NCBI RefSeq assembly: GCF_029784135.1
Contig: NC_073745.1
Span: 61,571,218 to 61,635,217 of the forward strand
Direction of reading: 5' to 3'
Length of the DNA stretch: 64,000 nt
DNA from: Toxorhynchites rutilus septentrionalis
Taxonomy: Eukaryota; Arthropoda; Insecta; Diptera; Culicidae
Shown piece by piece: positions 58,401-64,000 of this stretch (position 1 is the first letter of the stretch; every line of letters begins with the position of its first letter). Both the position numbers and the translations under genes were made by a program. The notes beneath the pieces were generated by a model that saw only the letters and a list, made by a program, of their open reading frames with translations, was not told the DNA's origin and made no database searches.

Positions 58401-61400
58401 AACATTTTAACTAATCATCAAACGGAGTGTAAAAATGCATGCTCCATGGCTTTGAAGTCTGTGTTAGGGAAACATTCCGATTTGCAAAAACACAAAAGAA
58501 TACAAAAGTACCCGCTGCTTGTATCTATTTGTATCGATTTCCCTTGGCTCCATGGTTAGAGAAACATTCAAATTTGTAAAAGCGCGAATGAGTACAAAGG
58601 TACCAGCAGCTTGCATCTATTTTACAATGCCGATTTCCCCAGGCTCCATGGTTTTGAAGTCTGTGTTTGGGAAACATTCCGATTTGCAAAAGCGCAAACG
58701 AGTACGAAAGTATCCGCTGCTTGCATCTACTTTGCAATGCCAGTTTTCCTTGGCTCCATGGTTTTGATGTCTGTGTTAGGAAAACATTCCAATTTGCAAA
58801 AGCGCAAACTCTCCTCCATGGTTTTGAAGTCTGTGTTAGGGAAACATCCATTCATTCCGGCGATGGTACCTTAATCTCTGTTCAATTATAACTGAGTGGA
58901 TTTCCGAGCGGCGCTCGCTTATATATCTATTGGTGATTTCAATAGCCTGTTTTGAAAGCAATTTTAAGGCTATTGAAACATGTTTTTGGATCAAAAAGTA
59001 ACAAGTATATAACGCGTAGACATTTTATCTTTCGTATGAACTGTTTATCATACCATTTCGTTCAGTTGTTTCGGAGCTGTTAACGCTCAAAATCTCGGTC
59101 TCCGGCGTAACGCTTTCGTTTTCGAAACTTCACACCCCGGTATAGAAATGAAAGACGTAGTCCTACGTCAAAATGGCTCCCGAATCAACATCTAACACTT
59201 TTAGCAGCCCCCAAAAAAATGGAGTATTGTCAGATACCCTTAGTAGTCTTTGGTTGAGCTAATTATTAAAACAATATTCCAAGTGAAACGAAAAACATAT
59301 TTTATGGGGCGTTACTGCAAAACTGCAAAACATTCTTATCGGAAGCTATCAAATTCGAGTATTATATACTAAACAAATGACAGATCGCACACAAACTTTG
59401 CGTCATTATAGAAGATTATATCAACTTAGCGACAAAAAACAATCAAATCCTTTCAATCTACGCTACCTTTCGTCAAGATGTATAGTTTTTTCACGCAATA
59501 TTTCGAAGAGACAGTAATAAAGAAATATTATTCCAAATTCCACTCACATCTTTCTCGATCAAATTAGATTAACCCTAAGAACCTTCTTCACACCCCGATA
59601 GCGAAATCCAGTTGCATACAGTGCACAAGCGCAAATAACACAAGCGACTGCGCCCAGGGAAACATCACTGCCACTGATTGCGAACAGGAAGCCGACCAGC
59701 CGTGCTTCTGGCGACTCGCAAACAATTCGATCGTTCGGGGCTGTGTACAGGATCTCTCCGGGGAAGATCAGACCAAGTGCACCAACGCGACCGATACCAC
59801 CTGTATGACCTGCAACCAACCGGGCTGCAACAGCGCCAAGTGGTTGAAGTGTTACACATGCCTGCAAAGTGATCCGAACTGTGGTAAAGAACAAACGGAC
59901 TCAAGTACAACGGCGTTTTGCAAGCATTATCAACAGAACGATCGGTGTTACTCCAAAGTGGTAGAAGAGACAGGTAACAAGGTTTCAGTATGACATTGAC
60001 TGTGTTACACACTTTTCTTCCTAACCCTAGTCGTTCGAGGTTGTTCATCGGATATTGCCAATGTGGAAACGGAGTGCACGAACGTCAAATATTGCGAGAC
60101 ATGTCAAGGTGACGTGTGCAACAAACTGTCGAAAGAAACACTACAGGCGTACACCAAGTGTCACCGATGTAATTCAACGAATCCAATGTGCATAAACGGG
60201 ACAACCGAGGCGGTTGATTGCGATCAACGTGAGGATGTCTGCTACTCTCGGATCAATAGTAAGTTGCTTGTGCACTTGAGTCAAGGAGTATCGTTCCTGT
60301 ACGATCTTGGTATAATTCTAGATAACCTACTCGAGAGGGACTGTCTCTCGAAGCTCAGCTTGACTGAGCAAACCAAATGTAAGCTCCAGAATGACACCAC
60401 GTGCATGACCTGCTCAGCCACTGGCGGATGCAACAAAGAAAGCTGGCTCCGATGCCATCAGTGCATGGAGACCAACGAAGCCACGTGCGCCGCTGAACAA
60501 ACGGACGATAGCAAAGCGCAGTTCTGCAAAACTTACAAAGCTGCGAACCTATGCTACGCGCGACTAGAGAGTTCCAAAGTGGTCCGCGGATGCGAAGCCG
60601 ATCTGGGGACGAACAAGGATGCATGCGAGAACAACAGACAGTGCAGATCATGTACAGAGGACGCGTGCAACAGAGGAGCATCCAGCACGCTAGATTCGAA
60701 GGATCGATGTCTGCAATGCCGCACCGATAAGGACACGGCCGGAAGCTGTCTGTTGGGTACTGCCCAAACGCAGCCCTGCGCTAAAGAATCCGGGGAGGAA
60801 TGTTACTCCAAAGTTATTGAGGGTAGGTAGTAAGTCTTACCAACTTGTAGACGTTTGTTCATAGCTCGATTCACAGGTGGAATTCTGAGCCGAGGCTGCA
60901 AAGGTGACCTCGCCCAGAGTGAGGTCCAAGCGTGCACAGGAACTACCTGCGAGATTTGTAAGGCGGAAGGGTGCAACAAGGACATCTTCCCCAAGAATCG
61001 TCTACGCTGCTATCAGTGCAAAGCCGCCGGAGAAACGGAGAAAATCTGTACCGAACAACTCACCGGGGATAAGAGTTCCAACTATTGCCAGTTATACATC
61101 GACAAGGACCAATGCTACGCCCGTGATGTCAACAAAATTTGTAAGCCTTGCTCTTCGCATTCCTTCTTTCCAGTGCACTTGCTAACACGTGTGTAATTAC
61201 CGTTTCAGTCGAACGAGGTTGTCAATCGGATCTGGGAAATGGTGTCAATGCCTGCGACGGACTCAACCAGAAGCAGTGTGTACGATGTTCCACCGGGAAC
61301 TGCAATGGTATCTCCAAAGCTAGGCTAAATTCTGCGGGGAAGCACGCCGTCAGTTGGCTTCTCGTAGCGCTGTGTTCCGTGTTTGTGATTTTAGGTGTAT

Positions 61401-61408
61401 TTAAGTAA
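46491..61408 (+). CDS. Secreted cysteine-rich DUF753/Ly6-like protein, GPI-anchored (six exons)
   Basis: Coding exons: 46491-46560, 59602-59973, 60031-60258, 60322-60822, 60877-61140 and 61209-61408. They sum to 1635 nt (544 aa plus stop) with all phases matching. Exon 1 encodes a signal peptide ([20 protein letters not shown]). The body is a chain of cysteine modules with recurring C..C(T)....C, CYS(K/R)V, RGC..DL....C and C..C....CN motifs (for example [28 protein letters not shown]). The C-terminus is hydrophobic ([20 protein letters not shown]), as in GPI-anchored or membrane proteins. Insect DUF753 proteins of this kind are of unknown biochemical role; extracellular and disulphide-rich is inferred. 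Intron 1 (13 kb) is full of repeats. Intron 3 is 63 bp and stop-free, so retention would add 21 residues. Confidence 0.9.
47323..47590. mobile_element. MITE with ~60-bp terminal inverted repeats
   Basis: GAGGGACTTAGAATG...GGGGTGTAAGTGA at the left is answered by TCACTTACACCCC...CATTCTAAGCCCCTC at the right, both next to TATATA. The 71-codon open frame inside it is not considered a gene. Confidence 0.8.
47600..47712. repeat. Imperfect tandem ~65-bp repeat
   Basis: The unit ttacacagt(t/a)gccatttc..ggcgt.agagt.tt.cttct.tt.ccatt occurs twice. Confidence 0.55.
47722..48346. mobile_element. TTA-flanked terminal-inverted-repeat element (Harbinger-like)
   Basis: 625 bp. GCGTAGGAACACACTGGACG at the left, with continuing inverted similarity (gacggctct.ccgcg), matches the complement of the right end (cgtctagtgtgtttccacgc). 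TTA is duplicated at 47719-47721 and 48347-48349. It lies next to the tail of a SINE. No ORF. Confidence 0.75.
48350..48612 (-). mobile_element. tRNA-derived SINE
   Basis: The minus strand begins GGGGGTCTCCGTAGCCACATTGG (A-box region), then GCGCGTTCGCT and a B-box-like GAGTTCAAAACTC (complement of 48544-48556), followed by CAGGGCCCTCATTGACC and a body with acaatgaccaatcaactgtc. The tRNA-like head and RNA polymerase III boxes are visible. Confidence 0.75.
48821..48832. repeat. Module terminal word
   Basis: TGACGTAGGACT. Confidence 0.6.
48920..48935 (-). terminator. Histone 3' stem-loop
   Basis: Minus strand GGTCCTTTTCAGGGCC, one G-T type mismatch. No clear histone ORF upstream of it. Confidence 0.7.
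49086..49290. mobile_element. TA-flanked MITE fragment, copy 1
   Basis: CACCCTGTCCAACTTCTATA...gaccaggtg...tttgtgtcattgtaaacaaacg. The inverted homologue is at 57165-57331. Confidence 0.6.
49311..49326. repeat. Module terminal palindrome
   Basis: GACGTAGGACTACGTC followed by TAACCGG, identical to 8301-8316. Confidence 0.8.
49829..50210 (+). pseudogene. H2A: Histone H2A pseudogene, copy 2
   Basis: Has an intact start and N-tail: [20 protein letters not shown]. The next segment ([20 protein letters not shown]) shows that part of the conserved GRIHRLLRK block is deleted. TAG at 49918-49920 replaces the Tyr after GN, the same stop as in copies 1 and 3, and the gtttcggccg lesion follows at 49971. 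Further on, [13 protein letters not shown] can be traced across frames (49998-50035). The C-terminal part is scrambled. A stem-loop is downstream at 50274. It is the best-preserved H2A start of the three. Confidence 0.9.
50274..50289 (+). terminator. Histone 3' stem-loop of H2A copy 2
   Basis: GGCGCTTTTCAGGGCC, the same variant stem as 10035. Confidence 0.78.
50290..50865. repeat. Histone-module spacer, copy 2
   Basis: Same order of blocks as 8380-8960, with only scattered differences. Confidence 0.8.
51341..51378. repeat. Perfect 15-bp hairpin
   Basis: GATGCTGATACTCTC, 8-nt loop, then its exact reverse complement. The corresponding stretch in the other module A copies lacks the hairpin. 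Confidence 0.85.
51510..51667. mobile_element. 158-bp MITE with TCA duplication (Harbinger-like)
   Basis: The ends GGCGTCGTGCACAAATTACG and complement (cgtaatttgtacacgacgcc) are flanked by TCA at 51507-51509 and 51668-51670. The homologous sequence at 14311-14325 (gtcctcacgaaaaatg) is the empty site. A 3-bp TNA-type duplication suggests PIF/Harbinger. Confidence 0.88.
52203..52218 (-). terminator. Histone 3' stem-loop of H3 copy 1
   Basis: Minus strand GGCCCTTTTCAGGGCT. Confidence 0.82.
52222..52600 (-). pseudogene. H3: Histone H3 pseudogene, copy 1
   Basis: Minus strand, with a degraded N-tail up to about 52600, then [52 protein letters not shown] and EA, followed by a 13-bp-scale deletion (52330-52348) that shifts the frame. 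The C-terminal [11 protein letters not shown](I)MPKDIQLA and RRIRGERA remain traceable. H3 amino acids 57-130 are otherwise highly conserved, so the identity is safe. A TATA-like TTTATAAAATG lies at about 52660-52670 upstream and a stem-loop follows the end. It shares the internal deletion with the two other H3 copies. Confidence 0.9.
52828..53053. mobile_element. 226-bp foldback MITE (TA target)
   Basis: CAGTAATGTATTTGAATCCG at the left, with the complement cggattcaaaagcattactg at the right. Inverted similarity continues for about 100 bp per arm (cactttgcgttacatt, ccacaacatttt). TA flanks both ends. Confidence 0.85.
53054..53529. other. Spacer, no gene
   Basis: No recognisable ORF. The words tggtgatttcaatagcctg/gatttcaataacctg around 53293 recall block G of the modules. 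Confidence 0.4.
53727..53742 (-). terminator. Histone 3' stem-loop of H3 copy 2
   Basis: Minus strand AGCCCTTTCCAGGGCT, complementary at every stem position but with a C in the loop. Confidence 0.78.
53745..54125 (-). pseudogene. H3: Histone H3 pseudogene, copy 2
   Basis: Minus strand. The start region reads ctggactaagcagacagctcgt (ATG lost), then GGKAP-like, a gap in the N-tail, then [58 protein letters not shown], and the shared deletion at 53853-53870. The end carries RRIRGE-like sequence before the stem-loop. A TATA-like word lies at about 54185-54195. It forms the left arm of the palindrome with copy 3. Confidence 0.9.
54301..54307 (+). promoter_or_regulatory. TATA box of H3 copy 3
   Basis: TATAAAA about 45-50 bp upstream of the H3-like start. 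A mirrored copy lies in the left palindrome arm. Confidence 0.6.
54345..54735 (+). pseudogene. H3: Histone H3 pseudogene, copy 3
   Basis: Plus strand. The region from about 54350 corresponds to ARTKQTAR(K)S with the ATG lost and a small local duplication (gctcgttagtc twice), then GGKAPRKQ, a deletion in the N-tail, KKPHR(Y), and [35 protein letters not shown]. The same deletion (ggcttattcgaag, 54615-54627) as in the other copies puts the rest out of frame. TATAAAA lies at 54301-54307 and the stem-loop at 54740. Confidence 0.9.
54740..54755 (+). terminator. Histone 3' stem-loop of H3 copy 3
   Basis: GGCCCTTTTCAGGGCT. Confidence 0.82.
54946..55319. other. Spacer, no gene
   Basis: Short frames only. 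No recognised domain. Confidence 0.4.
55512..55548 (-). mobile_element. 37-bp poly(A) retroinsertion
   Basis: On the minus strand the insert ends in GGGGG plus a run of A. It is flanked by a direct 13-bp duplication GTTAATTGCGATT (55499-55511 and 55549-55561). Copies at 14550 and 41107 show the uninterrupted target. Confidence 0.75.
56187..56202. repeat. Module terminal palindrome
   Basis: GACGTAGTCCTACGTC; also at 41940-41955 and 59154-59169. Confidence 0.85.
56232..56247 (-). terminator. Histone 3' stem-loop, H2B remnant
   Basis: Minus strand GGTCCTTTTCAGGATC. The H2B body that follows in the 9-kb copy is deleted here; only its upstream part (56262-56310) remains. Confidence 0.75.
56262..56490. 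pseudogene. H2B upstream remnant and divergent promoter spacer
   Basis: Matches 9424-9700 (caacgagcgaacaaatcgta, tttttttgccatcgct, tcgttcgtctcgttggactc). The H2B coding region itself is lost between the stem-loop and 56262. Confidence 0.7.
56490..56745 (+). pseudogene. H2A: Histone H2A pseudogene, copy 3
   Basis: The start is destroyed (gtggacgcaacaaaggagg). It then reads [20 protein letters not shown] and VGRIH, a TGA, LLRKGN, TAG at 56597-56599 for Tyr, [17 protein letters not shown] and the shared gtttcggccg lesion at 56650, then [14 protein letters not shown] and KTRI in shifted frames. Beyond 56745 it passes into the spacer block seen at 8790. It shares two lesions with the other H2A copies and has private ones. 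Confidence 0.9.
56955..56970 (+). terminator. Histone 3' stem-loop
   Basis: GGTTCTTTTCAGAACC, identical to 10844-10859, in the same context. Confidence 0.78.
57102..57145. repeat. Module terminus with double palindrome
   Basis: TAGTCCTACGTCA, then GGTTATGTCCCCGACATAAC closing with C. Confidence 0.75.
57165..57331. mobile_element. TA-flanked MITE fragment, copy 2
   Basis: Inverted homologue of 49086-49290 (tgtaaacaaac, gaccaggtgaag, gtccaacttttagaag on the minus strand). Confidence 0.6.
57332..58132. other. Spacer with one stem-loop, no gene
   Basis: Apart from the stem-loop at 57599 I see no feature; short frames only. Confidence 0.4.
57599..57614 (-). terminator. Orphan histone 3' stem-loop
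   Basis: Minus strand GGTTCTTTTCAGGGCC; loop intact, two weakened stem pairs. Confidence 0.65.
58133..59175 (+). repeat. Module F plus block G, copy 2
   Basis: Starts with gatataaccgcaaggttgac. About four ~105-bp tandem units lie at 58440-58850 (key words ttgcaaaa.cgcaaa, ctgcttgcatct, ctccatggttttgaagtctg). Then block G runs to GACGTAGTCCTACGTC at 59154-59169. The left part matches 12395-13225 and the right part 41670-41955. Confidence 0.82.
59176..59601. other. End of intron 1, no feature recognised
   Basis: Single-copy-looking sequence up to the exon 2 acceptor. Confidence 0.45.
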
Positions 61409-61463
61409 ATGAATAGTTTGGGTTGTGCGAATACTTTAGTCAAATTATTGGAATGAATTATGA

Positions 61464-61469
61464 ATTAAA
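61464..61469 (+). terminator. Possible poly(A) signal of the DUF753 gene
   Basis: ATTAAA 56 bp after the stop codon, followed by a T/G-rich tract (gtggtttattt). Confidence 0.45.
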
Positions 61470-61790
61470 GTGGTTTATTTAGGCTACCAATCAAATGGTG
61501 TTTAAGTTGAATCCTCTCTCGTAACAGTTAATCACACATTAGGAACACATTCGAAATACGTCCTAAATCTTAGTTTTTAACAGACTGATGTGAATCAGCA
61601 TTATTACATAAATGCCTTAAGGTCATGCTTACTCTATCACTTAGCGTCCCAAGCTAACATATGGCAATACATAAGTTAACTTTCCCTCCCTTGGTTAAAG
61701 GAAAAAAAACTATTTGAAGCTATGCTCCACTTTTAATTATAACTAGATTAAATCTAAACTAAAACTGAATCGAAACTGACTCTTACAACG
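61470..61790. other. 3' flank of the DUF753 gene
   Basis: No feature recognised. Confidence 0.4.
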
Positions 61791-61796
61791 GAAACG

Positions 61797-61920
61797 GTAT
61801 TGAATTAGAGAGACTTTAAACTCCGAGAGTTCATTCGTCTCTACTCTTACAAGGAAGGAAGGTATTGAATTAGAGAGACTTTAAACTCTGAGAGTTCATT
61901 CGTCTCTCTACTCTTACAAA
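61797..61920 (+). repeat. Tandem duplication of a 60-bp dispersed word
   Basis: The unit attgaattagagagactttaaactc.gagagttcattcgtctct occurs twice. The same word occurs inverted at about 52708-52755 and, diverged, at 32380-32420. Confidence 0.75.
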
Positions 61921-62200
61921 CATGGCCCTGCTCTATTTATATTGATTCTGCAATGCGTCGTTGTGAAATAGCATGATGAAATCATGCTATTGATTTCCTG
62001 GGAAAATTCCGCTCCCAATAATCCATCGGGTCAATGTTTATATCTCGATCGCCCGCCTGTCCGCTGGGTGGCTAATTTATGATCTTCTGCACTTCGTCAG
62101 GAATGATGTTTATGGGTGGCTATGCTGACGTTGCGCGATGATGAAGCCATACAAATATATAATCGCCTTGTGTGTTAACTGTGTTTCTAGAAAAATTGGT
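61921..62200. other. No feature recognised
   Basis: Intergenic sequence. Confidence 0.4.
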
Positions 62201-62202
62201 TG

Positions 62203-62430
62203 GTTATGTCTATGATATAATCGCTAGGTTGACATGGACTACTGATGGCTTACTAATCATTTATTTGTATTGATTCAATTATTGATTGAATGAAACAATT
62301 TTCGATTTCAATTGAATTGAACATATTCGGTTTGTAAGTAAAAAAAAAGAGCAAATGCCATGTAACACGTTATAATGTTACATAATGTTATAATGGACTA
62401 CGTAATCTTTTTTGATGTAGAACTACGTCT
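62203..62430. repeat. Short module with degenerate terminal words
   Basis: ggttatgtctatgatataatcgctaggttgacatggact at the left resembles module F starts. GATGTAGAACTACGTC lies at 62414-62429. The interior is only ~170 bp. Confidence 0.55.
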
Positions 62431-62579
62431 TTCATTAAGGGTGCTAAATCAGAAAACAGGTCACGTTTTTATGAAATAAAGTTAATAACTATTTTTGCAG
62501 CGAACGGATTTTGGCGATTTACATATTTACTAAACAAATCGGAAATTCCCTAAGATTTGTTCAATATGCTATACATTAG

Positions 62580-62830
62580 AATCCCCTGGTTTTAAATGAT
62601 TAAAATTCATGAAAACTTTAAGCGTTTCCATTTTCCCATACATTTATTCTGTCCATTTGTGTGCTTTCCCGAACAGAGCTGTCAATAACGGGCATCTTAT
62701 CGCCGACCAACGAAGGGGAAATCGTAGGATTTAAAGTCCCCGTGAACAAAGGAAAGATAGAAGAATGAAGGGTAATACTTGCCTACAGTATAAACAGTGG
62801 ATCTCGCTAAGGCAAACTTTCATTCGGCAT
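62580..62830 (+). repeat. Repeat block shared with 32570-32765 (inverted)
   Basis: tctgtccatttgtgtgctttcccgaacagagctgtcaataac and gaacaaaggaaag are shared. Confidence 0.75.
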
Positions 62831-62839
62831 CGGACTGTT

Positions 62840-63340
62840 GAGCAATCCAGTTCACTTTGCTTTCGCTGCGCTTCGATCTGAGATTGGATCCCACCAGTGG
62901 TAAAACAACTTAGATATCGTCGTTTGGTTTTTCTGTTCGTTTTTCGCGTTACTCGTATCGTGTGTTTTTCTTTCCGCGTCATAAATTGGACGCTTCGCGT
63001 AGTGTGTGATGAGCAAGAAGAAAAGGAAGGCAAGCTGGAGCCCTCCAAAAACGAACGCATTGCCAGGGGCAATTAAATTTCGAGGCAAGCGTCATCTAAT
63101 GATGCACGCGATGTTGGTGCAGTAAAAAGCGCTCGCACTGAACCGAGCCTTCGCGAGTGTGACACCGCATCGCACAACAGTGAAGTGGGCGATTTCGGCG
63201 CGTCGGTCAAAAATGTATACGCCGTTACCCAGTCAGCAACCAAAATCAAGCTCCCCCGATGGTGGTGAAGGCGGTCGCTCTTGACAAACTCATCAGCGAA
63301 TTCGCATCGACGGGTTTTACAGCAGAGTACAAGATGTGTG
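62840..63340 (+). pseudogene. Non-LTR retrotransposon 5' region and ORF1-like fragment
   Basis: After a 5'UTR-like stretch (ttcactttgctttcgctgcg) an ATG at 63008 starts MSKKKRKASWSPPKTNALPG. After a frameshift near 63078 it continues with SSNDARDVGAVKSARTEPSL and SATKIKLPP, then MVVKAVALDKLISEFASTGF in another frame. The basic start and the KPPPI.V...-like block preceding a (L)..EF...GF segment are typical of ORF1 of jockey-like LINEs. No ORF2 follows. Assigned by general resemblance only. Confidence 0.5.
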
Positions 63341-63785
63341 GCATAATTCAGTCTTTTTCCAAGCAGTTAACATTGTTTGTTTTCCGTCATCATAAGGGCT
63401 TCGTTGGTGCCTTTGAGAATGCATCAATGCATTAAACTGACGTTATGGCGAAGCAGGCGTTAAGGTTGTGCGCCAAAAAATTATTTGGGGCATACCAATC
63501 ATCTTGAATGTCTTACTGGAATGTTATAAGTTATTTGGGTTCGCGTGCCAGTCGCAAAACTGCCTTCAACTAGGATTGCATTTGCGCTAATATTGATCAT
63601 AATGAAGCATTGCTACTGTGTTCGAGTTTATTTAGCTTGTTTAGTCATCAAGAAAGTAAATGTCGTTCTGGAATTTTATATGTGATTGGGTTTCGCTTGC
63701 CAGTAGCAAAACTTCCTCCACTAAGGGTGACAGCTGCGCTTTTCTCGAGCATGAGAAAGTAATGTAACTTTTCTCGAGGCCAGTA
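63341..63785 (+). repeat. Repeat block shared with 31985-32320 (inverted)
   Basis: cttcgttggtgcctttgag, gttgtgcgccaaaaaattat and ggttcgc.tgccagt.gcaaaact recur. The last word itself appears twice (63538-63560 and 63690-63712). Confidence 0.75.
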
Positions 63786-64000
63786 ATATTAACAGAAGCG
63801 TTTCTTTTGAGAATAGCGCAAAATTATGAGTGTTTATATTCCTAGTAGTTTCAAGCCACCAATGTATGGCTCTGTATGCATGCTATGGCGAACGCTTGTT
63901 TGGCGCTTGGTTTACGTTGTACGAACGATGCCTAGAGGTGCAATTCCACTGAGGCAATACTAAATAGCATGTAGCATGATATTTGATACTTGCAAGTGTT
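63786..64000. other. No feature recognised
   Basis: Window end. Confidence 0.4.

Larger units (their letters stand above)
46561..59601 (+). other. Intron 1 of the DUF753 gene
   Basis: Donor GATG|GTTAGTG and acceptor CCCGATAG|CGAAATCC leave phase 1 on both sides, giving a continuous frame. It contains nearly all histone modules of the right half of the window, several MITEs and one SINE. Confidence 0.8.

Overview
The window looks like culicine mosquito nuclear DNA, probably Aedes-like. It is AT-rich, genes are sparse, introns are short (54-68 bp) where they are not filled with repeats, and transposons are nested in transposons. The families present (DD37E Tc1/mariner, P-like, hAT, Helitron, tRNA-headed SINEs, many MITEs) fit a mosquito, but the species is inferred, not proven.

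Only one cellular gene is well supported: a plus-strand, secreted and probably GPI-anchored cysteine-rich protein of the DUF753/Ly6-like type. Its signal-peptide exon follows a TATA box near 46.34 kb and its other five exons lie at 59.60-61.41 kb. The exons join in phase into a 544-residue product. Its 13-kb first intron is filled with repeats.

The most complete mobile element is a P-like transposon at 25790-30249. It has matching termini, an 8-bp target duplication (GTTGTGCG), subterminal direct repeats and a four-exon THAP-type transposase gene without visible lesions. It sits inside an older Tc1/mariner-type element (25465-31285). Other mobile DNA: a hAT element with 8-bp duplication (19657-22744), two DD37E elements with different lesions (14609-15884; 43099-44374), several dead Tc1/mariner genes, Helitron remnants, a 2.3-kb retroinsertion with a 22-bp target duplication, and many MITEs.

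The least expected signal is a family of mosaic repeats (8.3-14.6, 32.8-34.2, 39.3-42.0, 48.8-59.2 and 62.2-62.4 kb). They begin or end with variants of the palindrome GACGTAGGACTACGTC and carry fragments of replication-dependent histone genes. I recognise three H2A pseudogenes, one H2B plus one H2B remnant, three H3 pseudogenes, and fourteen copies of the metazoan histone mRNA 3' stem-loop. Copies of the same histone share the same inactivating lesions, so an already dead histone unit was probably amplified. Two H3 copies form a roughly 1.4-kb palindrome. The same modules contain 85-105 bp minisatellites.

Layout: 0-8.2 kb old transposons and a retroinsertion; 8.3-14.6 kb histone/minisatellite modules; 14.6-23 kb DD37E, Tc1, mariner and hAT; 23-25.4 kb unassigned, possibly the 5' end of a minus-strand gene; 25.5-31.3 kb P-like element within mariner; 31.4-42 kb gag fragment, modules, mariner, microsatellites and Helitron end; 42-45.2 kb Tc1 interrupted by DD37E; 46.3-61.4 kb DUF753 gene with its module-filled intron; 61.4-64 kb 3' flank, short repeats and a LINE ORF1-like fragment. 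All coordinates of degraded elements are approximate unless termini and target duplications are given.
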